Shown: positions 48,432-61,596 of the stretch, one piece after another | Position numbering within the stretch: the stretch's first letter is position 1 | Layout: each line of letters opens with the position of its first letter | From: Sipunculus nudus | Lineage: Eukaryota > Annelida > Sipuncula > Golfingiida > Sipunculidae | Direction of reading: 5' to 3' | NCBI GenBank assembly: GCA_026874595.1 | Contig: CM049308.1 | Location: forward strand, 21,861,867-21,925,866 | DNA length: 64,000 nt | Notes under the pieces: model-generated | Database searches by the model: none | Seen by the model: the letters and a program-made list of their open reading frames with translations, nothing else | What the model was told of the DNA's origin: nothing | Translations under genes and position numbers: made by a program

Positions 48432-49900
48432 TAGCTCAGCTGACTGAGTCATCTGAGCTATAGCGATCACTCTTTGTCCGTCGTCCGTCTGTCCATCCGT
48501 TAACGCGGCACAAATCGTAACCACTGGACCTAGAATCTTGTAACTTGGGATTCTGAGAGGTTCATAAAAAATCTCCTTGGAAGCTAGAAATTAGGTCTCT
48601 GTTACCCCATATCCTGTATTTTTCGATTTTTTACGCAATTGTTTTCTCTATTTTTGAAACCTTTAAAATGTGAACATCTGTTAACAGGGCACAAATTGTA
48701 AAGTCTGGACCTAGAATCTTCATTCTTGACACAGTGAGAGACCTATGGAAAGTCTCCATGGAAACCTTAAATAAGGTCTCTGTTACCCATATCCTTTGAG
48801 CTCTGGGGCTCCCAATTACCCCCCAGAATAATGGAAAATTTGATAAAAACAAACTGCAACATCTCAATAACTACAACACTGATGGTCATGATTTTTGGCA
48901 TACATATTGTTCAAGAGGTGTTCCATTAGTTCTGGCAGACTGGTGGCACCACCTGTATTTTATTCACATTTTTTTTCTCTGTTTTTGAGACCTTTAAGGA
49001 TGTAGTTATCTGTCAACAGGGTACAAATCGTAACGACTGGAGCTAGAATCTTCATTCTTGACACACAGGGAAATCCATGAAAAGTCTCCATGGAAACCTG
49101 AAATTAGGTCTCTGTAACCCATATCCTTTGAGCTATGGCACTGCAAAGTACAGCTCAGAATAATGGAAAATTTGATACAAAATCTGAAGTATCTGAACAA
49201 CTTATGCAGAGATCACCATAATTGTTTGCATGGATATTGATCATGGAGTGTTTCATCAGTTTCTGCAACCTGGTGGCACCACCTGTATTTGTTAAGTTTT
49301 TTTTTATGAATTTTTCTCTTTTTTTGAGACCTTTAAAGAGATGAACATCTGTTAACATGGCACAAATCATAACAACTGGACCTAGAATCTTCATTCTTGA
49401 CACACAGGGAAACCCATGAAAAGTCTCCGTGGAAACGTGAAATTAGGTCTCTGTTACCCATATCCTTGAAGCTGTATGGCTCCAAAATACCCCCCCCCCA
49501 GAATAATGAAAAATTTGATACAAAAACTGCAGTATCTCAATAACTACAACACTGATGGCCATGATTTTTGGCATACATATTGATCATGAGGTGTTCCATC
49601 AAGTTCTGCAGACTGGGTGCGCCACCTGTATATTTTATGAATTTTTTTCTCTATTTTTGACCTAGATCCTTCATTCTTGTCATGCAAGGAGGCCCATGTA
49701 AAGTGCCTGTGGAAACCTGAAATTAGGTCTCTGTTACCCATATCCTTCAAGCTATAGGACTCCAAAGTATCCTTCAGAATAATGGAAAATTTGATACAAA
49801 AGCTGAAGTATCTGAACAACTAATGCAGAGATCAGCATGATTCTTTGCATGGATATTGACCATTAAGTGTTTTTATTAGTTTCTGCAGACTGGTATTTTT
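48432..49900 (-). mobile_element. Pearl/Helentron-like element, about four ~330-bp units
   Basis: The left end has a hairpin (tagctcag...ctgagcta, 48432-48460), then GTCC/GTCT repeats, then diverged units each containing 'acctagaatcttcattcttg' and 'aattaggtctctgttaccc'. Reading on the minus strand gives cores, ACGG repeats, hairpin, CTAAAAA. Confidence 0.7.
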
Positions 49901-52900
49901 GTATCCGCCAAAACGATGTTTTGCGGATACTATGTTTTTTTTACGAGGTTCCGCCACCGCCGCGTTCATTTCCAGAGAACTCCTCTGAGACTACTGGACT
50001 GATTTTTCCGAAACTTACACCAATTATTGGGTCACATGTGAACTGGTGCCTAACCAATTTGCGTTGACCTCTGACCTTTCCTCTCTGCCCAGTGTCCATT
50101 TGTGTGTCTGTTTCCACACATAAACCCTCATATCTCGGGAACCGTTTGAACAATCAGGAAAATTTTTTTATACAAATGTAGCCCTTGGATAGCTTTATAA
50201 CATACACAAAAAATGGTGGCGCCACCCGCAACCAGGGTTGGCAAGTTCTGGGCAGGAAGGTTTTAACCATAGGTTTTTACCTGGTTAAAACTGCCCCACC
50301 TAAAACAGGTTTTAGGCAGGTTTTAGGCACCAAAAGTGCCTAAAACCCATATTTGTTTAAATTTTTTACATAAAGATCTATAAAACTACCAAACTGGCTG
50401 GGGTGATGCAGTCACAAAGCTTTGCTGGGCTTCTGGAAGGTTTCAGGTATTACAAGTAATGCATGATTTCTTGTTGGCTTGCATCATGCAGTCTTAAAGA
50501 GCCTGTATAGGTTTCTTGAGCATGAGTCCATGTTTGTGTGGCACATAGTTTCATTGGCCAATGTAATGTCATTATCAGGACCCCTTGGGTTTCATAATGA
50601 GTGCTCTGCTACCTGGAATGATGTAATAGAGCCTCCAGTATGCCTCCTGTAACTTAGTGTAAGGCAGGGTATCAGGGAAGGGGGGGGGGGGTGGGGGGGG
50701 GGGGGGGCAGGTTAGACTGGTTAATTACTTTTTATCAGGGTGATGGGGTAATAAGACCCAATGGTCATAAGTCCTAGCTACTACTGTGTACTAGTAGATG
50801 TTCATGTGAACTTTATTACATAACTAGGATGATGCAATCAAAGCCCTTGCCCTGAAAATTGTTCATGAGTCAAACTTTTTACTGAGTGATGCAGTCAGGG
50901 CCCCTGACCATGACATGTGGGTTTCTCAGGCCTTACATGGCCAAAAAGTGATTATGAATATTCTGTTGTTGGCAACATATTCACTGCAATATATTTTAGC
51001 ATTTTTCAGTTTTATACTAATTATAGTGTTTCATGAGGGTTCATTTTCACAATCTATTCATACAATTAACAGAGCATTCCATCCTTATATAGACAATAAG
51101 TATGTGCACAAAATCTAAAAATTTGACAATGGATGACCTAGCTAAGGAAATAAAAAACTCGTGGAAATCTTGTTAATTATCAGATAATGTAAAAGATAAT
51201 ATCATATTTTAGTTTATGGCTAGCATAAAAGATCTCTTATTATTTTTAAAATCAATCTTTTTCTTTTTGCCATTTGAAGCTACAGGCATTCAAACATACA
51301 TGTTATGTTAGTGAGACTACAGTATAAAGGACTTTTCATAGGTGTAAATGGAACAACTTTTTGAATTGGGGAAAAACTTTCGCATTTATCACAAAATATA
51401 ATCCCTTGAGATCAAAAAGCCAATCAAAGAATCTGGTTATAAGCTTACAGTATTAGCATTCATTTATAAATTGGCAGTAATGGAGGTGGGAGACCTCAGA
51501 ATATGATTTTAGGATACAAGCCAAAACTGTCATTTGGAAAACCTGAAGTAGTGTTATATTCATTTGTTGCTTTTGTTTGTATCATGGTTTATTTCTTGAG
51601 TTTGAATAAAGTGTTCCTAACTTTAAATTTGTTGAGCATATTTCTGTAATGCATTTAGCTGTGTAACAATAAAATATAGTTTACTGCAATTAACTGCAAG
51701 TCATAGGTGAGGGTAAGTAAGGTTTAAGGCAGTTTAAGGCAGTTTTAGGCAGGTTATAACCTATTTTAGGCAGTTAAAGGCAGGTTTTAGGCTCTGCCCT
51801 GCCTAAAACAGGTTTTGGGCAGCCTAAATCCCAACCCTGCCCACAACAATCTTTACACAGTGTTATCTGTTCATCTGCCTTGGGTTAAAATCACTCATAT
51901 CTCTGCAGTGAATGAATTGACTAATTCACCAGAAATTTGGCATGCGTATACATCCTGGATAGCTTTCTTGATTGTTGACAGGTGGCGCCACCTACATTCA
52001 CGTTCACGCTTCAGACATCCAAGCCCATATCTCTGGAACCGTTTGACCGATCAGGACAAAATTTTGCATGTGTATAGATCTCACATAGCTCTTTCTCATA
52101 TGCAAAACAGGTGGCGCCACCTGCAACCATTTTTGCACAGCATCCGTCTGTTTGTCTGCCTTGGGATAATATCACTCATATCTCGGCAGTGGTTTGACAT
52201 ATCTGCCTAAAATTTTGCAGTTTTATACATCCTGGACAGCTTTCTTGATTTTATAACAGGTGGCGCCACCTACATTCTAGTTTAAGCTGCAGACATCCAA
52301 GCTCATATCTCAGGAACAGTTTGACTGATTGGGCCAAAACTTTGCATGTGTATGGATCTCACATAGGTCTTTATCATACACAAAACTGGAGGGGCCACCT
52401 GCAACCATTTTTGCACAGCGTTTGTCTGTTTGTCTCCCAAAGGCTAAAATCACTAGTATCTCTGTAGTTGTTTGACATAACTGCTTAAAATTTTGACAGG
52501 TGGCGCAGCCTACATTCTAGTTTACGCTGCAGACATCCAAGCTCATATCTCAGGAACCATTTGACCGATTGGGCAAAAAATTGTGCATGTGTTTAGATCT
52601 CACATAGGTCTATATCATACACAAAACTGGAGGGGCCACCTGCAACCATTTTTGCACAGCGTCTGTCTCTTTGTCTGCCTTGAGCTAAAATCACTCATTT
52701 ACATGTAGTGTTTGACTTTTCTGCCTAAAATTTCGCATATGTATACAACTTGGACAACTTTCTGGATTTGTGGTAGGTGGCATAACCTACATACACATTT
52801 AGGCTGCAGACATCCATGCTAATATGCAACATACCTCACTCTATTTCCCCTTGCCACTCAATCCATGCCTCACTCCACCCATTCCACTCTGATTTTGGCG

Positions 52901-52940
52901 GATACATGTAGTCGCTTGTTGACTACCCGTATTCTAGTTT
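49901..52940 (-). mobile_element. Second pearl/Helentron-like family (TATCCGCCAAAA ends), interrupted by a hAT-like element
   Basis: A long hairpin at 49901-49930 (GTATCCGC...GCGGATAC, one bulged C) starts the element. Near 52890-52910 the same end motif recurs (TTGGCGGATAC), followed by 'gtattctagttttt'. The interior has units of about 250 bases with the AGGTGGCGCCACCT palindrome and 'gcaaccatttttgcacag'. The hAT-like insertion at 50233-51839 splits the first unit. Confidence 0.65.
50233..51839. mobile_element. hAT-like non-autonomous element with 8-bp target duplication
   Basis: The ends are CAGGGTTGG and CCAACCCTG. The flanks are CCCGCAAC (50225-50232) and CCCACAAC (51840-51847), seven of eight identical. 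Removing the element restores the host repeat (ccacccgcaac|aatctttacacag). Both ends carry repeated inverted pieces of the type 'cctaaaacaggttttaggca'. No transposase frame is seen. A long poly-G tract lies at about 50680-50707. Confidence 0.85.
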
Positions 52941-53119
52941 TTAAAGTTTACACATTTTTTCTCTATTTTTCAGATATATTTATACAGACACAATCTTGGC
53001 CTTTTAGTTAATCTGTTTGATGCTTCAGTTGAATGGGTATATACTACCATTCTGATGATAAAATTTCCTTTTGTGAATCTCTTCCCAGTCAGCTGAGCAT
53101 CATTACCCATGAGTCACTT

Positions 53120-54098
53120 GTTTTTAGAGGACACCTCTAAGACCCTTGCACCAAACTTTCCAAAACCCAGTTTTTCCCTCACCTATGTTGTTGTGTGTAA
53201 CAAAGACAGGGGGCACCACCTGCAATCCTTTTGGTGCAGTACAAATTTGGGTGTTTTTAGATAACAGCTCATATCTCAGGAGTGGTTCAATGTATTGAGC
53301 TGAAATTTTGCATGTCCATAGATCCTGGATCTCGTAATAGAGACTTGTAGTGCCACCTACAATACTTTTAGCGTAATGTCCGTCTTTTCATTTGCCATCT
53401 GTTCTTCTTAGTGGTTGTTCAGTGTATTGGGTTGAAATTGTGCATGTCCATAGATCCTTGACACCTCCATCTCGTAAACAAGACTGGTGGCCCCATGTGC
53501 ATTTGTTTTTTTGCGTGGTGTCCATTGGGGCATTTGCTTTGGGTGAAAATTGCTCATTTCTCAGGAGTGGTTCAAAGTATTTGTCTGAACTTTGGCATGG
53601 TCATCCATCTTGGAAAACTTTCTCATAAACCAGACAGTTGGCAGAACCTACCTTCCTGTTTTCAGAAAATTCATGAATGCCCTTTTCTTAGGAGTGATTT
53701 GCCATATTAGCATGTATTGTGCATATCCATATATCTTGGATTCCTCCATCTTGTATTTAAGACTTGTGGTGCCATCTGCAGTCGTTTTCCTGTGGCGTCC
53801 ATCCGTATATTGGCTTTAGATGAAAATTGCTTATATCTCAGGGTCGGAAGTTGGGAACCCAGTATTGGTCTGAAATTTGGCATGTCCATCCATCTTGGAG
53901 AGTTTTCATGTAAACCAGACAGGTGGCGCCACCTACCCTCCTGTTTTCATTGAATAAATTAATGCCCTTTTTTCTCAGAGTTTTAGTGGACTTCATTCAG
54001 GAGTGGTATGACATTCCACTCAATGCATCCCTCACTTCAGCTGTACCACTCTGGTTTCGGTGGTTACACATTGTCGCTTGTCCAATACCCGTGTTCTA
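53120..54098 (-). mobile_element. Pearl/Helentron-like element, same family as 49901-52940
   Basis: Its right end (tttcggtggttaca ... 'gtgttctagtta') matches 52890-52940. Three diverged units with 'caggagtggtt' and a GGTGGCGCCACCT near 53922 fill it. Open frames here are repeat-derived. Confidence 0.55.
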
Positions 54099-54842
54099 GT
54101 TATTATCATTATAAGTAATCATGTAGAAAAATGTGTTGTGTCCTAATATAGAATAAATATGTTCACATTTCCTGGTGTAAAGCATGAAATACAGTCGTGA
54201 ATTGATAATCTAACACTAATTGTAATCTATGTCGGATTGCAAGGCAGTTGGATTCCGTCTCCCTTGACCATTGACACAATAGCAGTGGTCGTCGGCATTG
54301 CTTCCATGGGCTCCGTGTTGTCTCATGTGAGATATTCTTCCACAGTCACATGGTCAGGGCTGTTGAGTGCCACCTGGATAAAGGTCCTTGACTTGGTTTT
54401 CCACCTCTGCGTGTTCCATACATGGAGAGGTTCATGTTTGCCAACATACAGATCCAAACTGACTTAATTAGTGAGCCAAAATAATTGGCTGTGGTGTATG
54501 GTCAGAAGAATATGAATCGCTGGATATCACGCCTAATTGACTAGGGTGCTGCATGCACGAGGCTGATGACTGACATCAAAGGAAAATATACCGGTTGGAT
54601 TGTCAAGTTAGAAAATACGCTGGTATCCCTGTTTGTGCCGGGAAATGTCATGTTGGAGTAGGAATCCAAGGCTGTCAGTTCTGAAGGCTAATTAATATGG
54701 GTTTGTTCATTTTTTACAAAATGCCGTCGGATTGCAATGTTTTGGGATTGTTAAGGGTCGGAATGTCAAGTCATGACTGTACTCAATAATTTGTCCAAAA
54801 AAAATCTTTATAAGCATTTTTTGTGTTACCTACCATAATTTT

Positions 54843-56250
54843 TAGCTCAGCTGACTATAAGTCATCTGAGCTATAATCGTGGTCCATTGTCCGTCGTCCG
54901 TCTGTCTGTCCGTCCGTAGATGTGGCACATTTTGAAACTGAAGACCTAGGAATCCAAAATTTGGCATAATGTTAGATGTCCCCAAGATCTCCTACCAAGC
55001 CGAAAATTGGGTCTTTGCGACTTTGTTCCTTTGAGAAATTAAGGAAAAACCTCAATTTTTTTTTAAAAACCTTTTTTCACACTTCAGGACTGCCTAATAT
55101 AAAAACCACTCATCTGTTTTTCCTCATATTTACCATAAATAATCCTCTATATAGCTCCTATGTACATGCCAGAAATTAGGTCTGTATTATTTAATTTAAA
55201 AAAGTTATGGGCCCAAACATAATGCATTTTATAAATAATCAGGAAAGAAATTTGATCACTTAACACAAAACTTGTTAAAGCTAAGCACTTTTTTTTTCCA
55301 GTAATATAACTTTTATTAATCAAAATTAAATTGTATACCCAAAATTAGAACAAAATCTTTTAAATTCTTTAAAATATTAGCAAAAATAAAAAATTGGTAC
55401 CTTACATTTTGCCCAACTTTGATCATGGCACTTTTTTTCCTGTAACTGCTGTGGATTTAATTTTCAAAGCATGTTTTTATTAGCAATTCAACTGTTAACA
55501 TCAAAAATTTTAAAGCAGTTGATCAAAACTGTAGATTTTATTCAAGCACCATGTCACATATTGTTTACATCAAGCTAGTGTTATGCAGTTTGCTAGAGCT
55601 CAGCTCCTTAACTTCAGCTCTAAGTTCCTTAAATTTGGCATACAGTTAGATGTCTCCAAAATTCCCTACCGTGCCAAGAATTTGGTCATTAGGACTAAAT
55701 TCCTTCGAGATATTAATGAAAAAAACTTCATTTTCCATTAAAAACCCATTGTTACACTTCAAGACTTCCTATTTTCAAAACCACTCATCTGACTTTGATC
55801 ATATATAATGTACATATTTTTCTATACATTCACTAATAACATGCCAGAAATGATGTCAGTATTGCGTAATTGTTTTAAGTTTTGGACCCAAACATAATGG
55901 ACTTTGTAAAAAATCAGGAAAAATATTTACTCACGTTACATGAAAATTATTGAAGCTAGAGAATTTTTTCAAGTATATAACTTTGTTTAATTAAGATTCA
56001 ATTGTATACCCAAAATTAGATCTGTATTTTGTAAATTTTATAAGTTATTGGCAAAAAAACAGCATATTAACATAAAATCAGTACCTTAAATTTTACCCAA
56101 CTTTGACCAAAGCATGTTTTTCTTCTGTGAGTACCGTTAATTTAATTTTCACAGCATGTAAACATAAGTGTTTAATTTGTTTAAATCTGAAATTTGAAAA
56201 TAAAAGGTTGAAAATTAGGCTAGTTATTGAATTTTATCTTGAGGCTCTAT
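54843..56250 (-). mobile_element. Pearl/Helentron-like element, two ~650-bp units
   Basis: Hairpin at 54843-54873 (one mismatch), then GTCC/GTCT repeats, then two units each starting near 'ttagatgtcyccaa' (about 54972 and 55645). Close relative at 59887-61275 in the same orientation. Confidence 0.75.
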
Positions 56251-56670
56251 TGTAGTCACTTGCCTTGTTCTGGATGCAGGTAGGCCACTCCAGGTCAGCT
56301 GGAAGTCAGCTATGCCAGGGTTCCTGATTTGTTACAGTCACTGGGGGAGATCCCCTGCTGTGACAGGTGTACAATTGTTCTCATATCACACCCGCTCCCC
56401 CCCCCCCCCATGAATATATAAATATACATTTTTATGCATGATGTGGTGTTATATGACAAGATTGAGATTTATGATGATGCAATTTAGAATAATAAATCAA
56501 TGTTTATATACAGAAATATAGTATATATTGGAAATGTATACAAATTTAACTTAAAATAAAAAAATGAGGATCTAATACAAACGTGTTTACTATTTTCGAG
56601 CCTCAGCAGAATTGGAGATCAGGCTCTGTTTGCCCTGAATGTATATGCAAAAGTGTTGTTAATCCCACCT

Positions 56671-56690
56671 TCCCCCCCCCCCCCCCCCCT
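56671..56690. repeat. Poly-C tract
   Basis: Similar homopolymer runs occur at 56398-56410 (C), 58117-58129 (G) and 58917-58932 (C). Confidence 0.8.
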
Positions 56691-56869
56691 CTGTCATTGG
56701 TCATTTGCACCTCACCGTCACCTTTGCACTGGGACATTAGTTATTATTGCAAATGTGTACAATTTGTCCTGTCTGTACTTTTTTAAATATTATGTTATTG
56801 TGAATGAACTATTTAATCCTGTTATTCCTGTAAGTATTGTTGAATTAAGTGGAAATACTATATGTATAT

Positions 56870-58865
56870 GTCGAGGCCCAGATTAGAATCTGGCCCAATT
56901 TAAAACTGGGCCAGCCCAGATCAAAATTTTGATTTGGACCAGCCAAGATCAAAATTCTAATCTGGCCCAGACCAGTTTAAAACGGGGCCAGCCCAGATCA
57001 AAATTTTGATCTGGGCCAGTCCAGATTAAAATCCTGTGGTGAAGACTTCAGGATTTAAATCTGGTCTGGACTGATTTTAAACTGGGCTGGCCCAAATTAG
57101 AATTTTGATCTGGGCTGGTTAAGTCTGTTATCCTGTGGTGGACTGATTTTAAACTGGGCTGGCCCAGATCAAAATTTTAATCTGGGCTAGTCAAGATTTC
57201 AATCCTGGTTTTAAACTGGGCCTAACCAGATCAGAATCCTAATCTAATCTTAGGCTTGCTTGATTTTTATCATCTTAAATCAGATTTATAATACAGTAAA
57301 CATGTTTTTCAGATACACCATTTTGAGGGGAACAAAACAGATAATGAACAAGATCATTTAAAATATTTTAGTGAGGAAAAAGCTAATGAACAAATGTAAT
57401 GTGCTTCTTTGGTTTCATCTATTCTTCAAGCATACAAGTTCACATTTGAACTGCACCTAAACCAACTACCATAATAACAGTTTAGAATATGTGTCAGTTC
57501 TGAGACATCTACTTGACTTAATATCAAATTTTTCAACTTAACTGAGATAATTTTCTGTTCTGAATATCAAAATTTCATGTGTAATATCAAATATGTACAT
57601 GCATAATTAAATACCAGCTTTACCCATTTATAAGTGAACTAAAGTAATTTATCAGTCTTGATGCTCATTTGGGTGAGCAGCATGACATTGTGCCCAAACA
57701 TGGGGCTAGGGAGAGGTTTGTGATACCATTTCTGTAATTTTCAATAGCAGAAAATCCAAAGCTGAGACAATGTTATGATTGTTGTCATTTGTCAGTCTCA
57801 AAAATAGAGGTGAACATGAGTGAAAATTGGATTTAGAATTCTAATTCAGAATCAGAGGGTGACAAACATGGTGCAGTTTTCACATAACTTAAAAAAAGTT
57901 AATCTATTCACTGATAACTAATGTAAATTGAAGATAGTTCAAAGCTGCAATACAAATATTCTCTACCTTCAATAGTTAAAATGCTGAGTTGGTGAATATT
58001 GTTCCCACTGTTCTATCTAAATAGATGTTTCAGGGCCTTCTTTCCTTAATATGTAGTACGCTATAAGTTCTAGGTCCAATGTTGCAATAAGTGCAAATTT
58101 TTTAATGGGTGACTGGGGGGGGGGGGGGGTGTGGAGATTACAGACAAAAAACCCCAACTTATTTATGATAAATGATAAATAACTTAACATAACAAATAAA
58201 ATTTTGAATTTACAGGTTTATGATCACAAGCTTAACATTGAGTAACATATATATTAATTATAATTGATTAAATTTTGTTTTTAGTTTGTTGAATTAATGC
58301 ACATGTTCTAAAAGCTATATTTGTAGTTTTTAGCTGTAAAATACCAATGTTTAACATGATTATCTTATAATTATATATTAGACATTTAACATAATAGGTG
58401 AAATTACAAAATAAATATGACAGGATACAACAAATGATATTTTAATAGAATATGAAATAAATTCATTAAATATTAATTATTACTGACTTACAGTCTTACA
58501 ATGTTTTACAAATTCTTTGAATTGATGAAAGGCCAGCTAGTTAAATATAGAGTAATTGAAGCCAGCCTAGGAGAAGATAAGGATTCTGATCTGGGCTGGT
58601 CCAGTTTAAAATCAGTCCACCACAGGATTGTTAACTTGACCGGCCCAGATCAAAATTCTAATCTGGGCTGGCCCAGTTTCAAATCAGTCCAGACAAGATT
58701 TAAATCCTGAAGGCTTCAGCACAGGATTTTAGTCTGGACCAGCCCAGATCAAAATTTTAATCTGGGCTGGCCCAGTTTTAAACTGATCTGGGCCGGTCCA
58801 AATCAAAATTTCGATCTGGGCTGGCCCAGTTTTGAATTGGGCCAGATTCTAATCTGGGCCTCGAC
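56870..58865. mobile_element. Foldback element with ~300-bp palindrome-rich arms
   Basis: Both ends read GTCGAGGCCCAGATTAGAAT inward. The inverted similarity continues for about 300-370 bases (56870-57240 against 58570-58865). Each arm is itself a chain of short palindromes such as GCCCAGATC...GATCTGGGC. The middle (57240-58560) is AT-rich with no ORF. It is a non-autonomous foldback-type transposon. Target duplication is unclear in the (TA)n flanks. Confidence 0.85.
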
Positions 58866-59499
58866 ATATATACACTATATTAATACAGAGATGTTTAACT
58901 CCTATCATTCCAGCCCTCCCCCCCCCCCCCCCACCACCACCACCACCAAGTCCTAGCATCTGGGGACTGGGGACATCAGTTATATTTCAAATGTATACAT
59001 TTTATAAATAAAAAATACATATATTTAATAATATATATTATGTAAAATAGATCCAATTGAGCAAATGTGTAAACTACTGAACTGTCAACAATTTATCAAA
59101 AAGCCAGCCAATGATCATGGTAATAATATACATCTTATGTTCACAAACTGCTCACATGCTTCAATTTTGACATTAGAGAATGCATGGTTTGGTCACAAAA
59201 TATTATTTGGAACAATTTCTTACTCATCAATACAAACCAATCATGTCAACCAGCCATGGCATATATTACCTTTGCCTCCTAGACCTTATCTCCATTTGAT
59301 ATTATTTTAGATTTTACCTTCAAGGTCAACTTCAGCTAAGCACAGTGACCCATATTTATAGCACCATGTCTTGAATGTTTACATCAAGTCATTGGTTAAC
59401 AGTGTTCTAGGCTGTTACATAACACCTTCACTCCTTGCCTGCTGCTTCTGTGAGTGTCTTGGTCAGCCTCAGGGCTGGGTCAGGCAGTAATTACCAGAG

Positions 59500-59600
59500 A
59501 GCCTTTCTCCTCTCACTCTTTCCCTTTCTCTCTTTCTCTGCCAGTCTAGCTCTCTTTCTCTCTCTCTTTCTCTCTCTCTCACCCCTAAGCCTTCCTTCCT
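59500..59600. repeat. (TCTC/TTTC)n microsatellite
   Basis: A pyrimidine tract. The 117-codon frame across 59435-59788 is its translation. Confidence 0.8.
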
Positions 59601-59886
59601 CCCTCCACCCCATTCTGTTGACAGGTACTATAAACCTGATTTATAAGATATATATGTTGATGCAATTAAGAAATGTGAATCAACTGAAATATTCACATAA
59701 ACATGTTATACTCTTAATGTATAGTGACATTTTCAATCCTGGAAAAAAATGTTTTAAAAAAAGGAATTCATGTAAAAATTGTTTATAATTTCCTGGCTCA
59801 GAAGAATGGGAATTAAAATGATTTGCTTTGTTTCTCTAGCTTTTTGCCTGTTTTAAATATTTAATAATTATGAATAAACTTTTTTT

Positions 59887-59946
59887 TAGCTCAGCTGACT
59901 ATAAGTCATCTGAGCTATAGTCATGGTCCATTGTCCGTCGTCTGTC

Positions 59947-59981
<35 letters not shown>

Positions 59982-61275
59982 CTGTCCGTCTGGATGTCCG
60001 TCCGTAAGACTGGCACGTTTCGACACCGTTGGAGCTACGAATCTGAATTTCGGCATACAGTTAGATGTCCCCATAATCTCCTACCATGCCAAAAATTGGG
60101 TCAATAGGACTTCGTTCCTTTGAGATATTAAGGAAAAACCTCAATTTTTTATTAGAAATCTATTTTCACACTTCAGGACTGCCTAATATCAAAACCACTC
60201 ATCTGGTTTTTTTTCATATTTACCATAAATATTCCTCTATATAGTTCCTATGTACATGCCAGATATTAAGTCAGTATTATATAATTTAAAAAAGTTATGG
60301 GCCCAAACATAATGGACTTTGTAAAAAAAATCAGGAAGATATTTGGTCACTTAAGACCAAAAGTGTTAAAGGTAGGGACTTTTTTCCAGTAATACAACTT
60401 CAATTAATCAAAATTTAATTGTATACCAAAAATTAGATCAAAATTTGTTTAATTTTTTTAAATTTTGGCAAAAATATAAAATTAGTACCTTAAATTTTGC
60501 CCAACTTTGGCCATGGCACGTTTTTTTCCTGTAAGTACTGTGGATTTAATTTTCACACCATGTATACATAAGGATTTAATCTGTTAAAATCTGAAATTTG
60601 AAAATAAAATCTGCAAAATTAGGCTAGTTATTGAATTTTTTTGGAGGCTCTTGTTGTATTCCCTTACATTGTCAAGCAGTCCACTTTGATGACTGTAGGT
60701 CATTAGTGCACATCTCTATGCTCCCCAGGCTGTTGACATAATTTTAGATGTCCCCAAAATCTCCTACAATACCGAAAATTGGGTCATTTGGACTTTGTTC
60801 CTTTGAGATATTAAGGGAAAAAAACTCCCGTTTTCCATAAAAAAAAGCCAGTGTTACACTTCAAGGCTGCCTAATATCAAATTCACTGATCTGTTTTTGA
60901 TCGTATTTAGTATTCACATTCTTTTATACATTTTCTATGAACATACCAAAAATTAGGTCAGTATTGGGTATTATTTTGAAGTTATGGGCCAAAACATAAT
61001 GCAGTTTTTTAAAAAAATCAGGAAATATATTTACTCACCTAACATGAGAATTGCTGAACCTAGAGACTTTTTTTTCAGGAATATAACTTTATTTAATCAA
61101 AATTCAATTGTTTACCCAAAATTAGATCTGAATTTTGCAAATTTTTCAAGTTATTAGCATAAATTAAAAATCAATACCTTAAATTTTATCCAACTTTGGC
61201 ACTGTTTTTTAATTTTCCCAGCATATATGCATAAGGATTTAATCTTTTAAAATCTGAACTTTCAAAAGAAATTGA
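59887..61275 (-). mobile_element. Pearl/Helentron-like element, copy of 54843-56250
   Basis: Hairpin 59887-59917, a longer (GTCT/GTCC)n block (59933-60005), then two units beginning near 60058 and 60745. Sequence is collinear with the 54.8-kb copy. Confidence 0.78.
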
Positions 61276-61507
61276 TTGGAATGAAAAGCTTTTATTCATG
61301 TTTTCATACACCATGTCAAGTGTTGTTTACATCTAGCCCACCTAGTAGTACAGCCTTCACTTGCATTATGTAACCCTCCCCAGGCAGCTGACCTTGGCCC
61401 AGCTTGGCCACTACTAGCAGGCTTCCCCTCTGCCCTGCACTCATCCCCCCCCCCAGCTGGTGCATAAACTAGATGAATGTTATAATTTTTCTGTATTTTA
61501 TTGCTTG

Positions 61508-61549
61508 CCGGAATCAAAGATTTCGGCAAGCTTATTGGTCAGTTGCGTA

Positions 61550-61596
<47 letters not shown>

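Noticed and set aside
51815-53953. Several 70-130 codon frames
   Set aside because: They fall within tandem units of dispersed repeats, overlap each other in different frames and show no domain.
59435-59788. 117-codon plus frame
   Set aside because: Its core is a (TCTC)n microsatellite translated as Ser/Leu/Phe runs.
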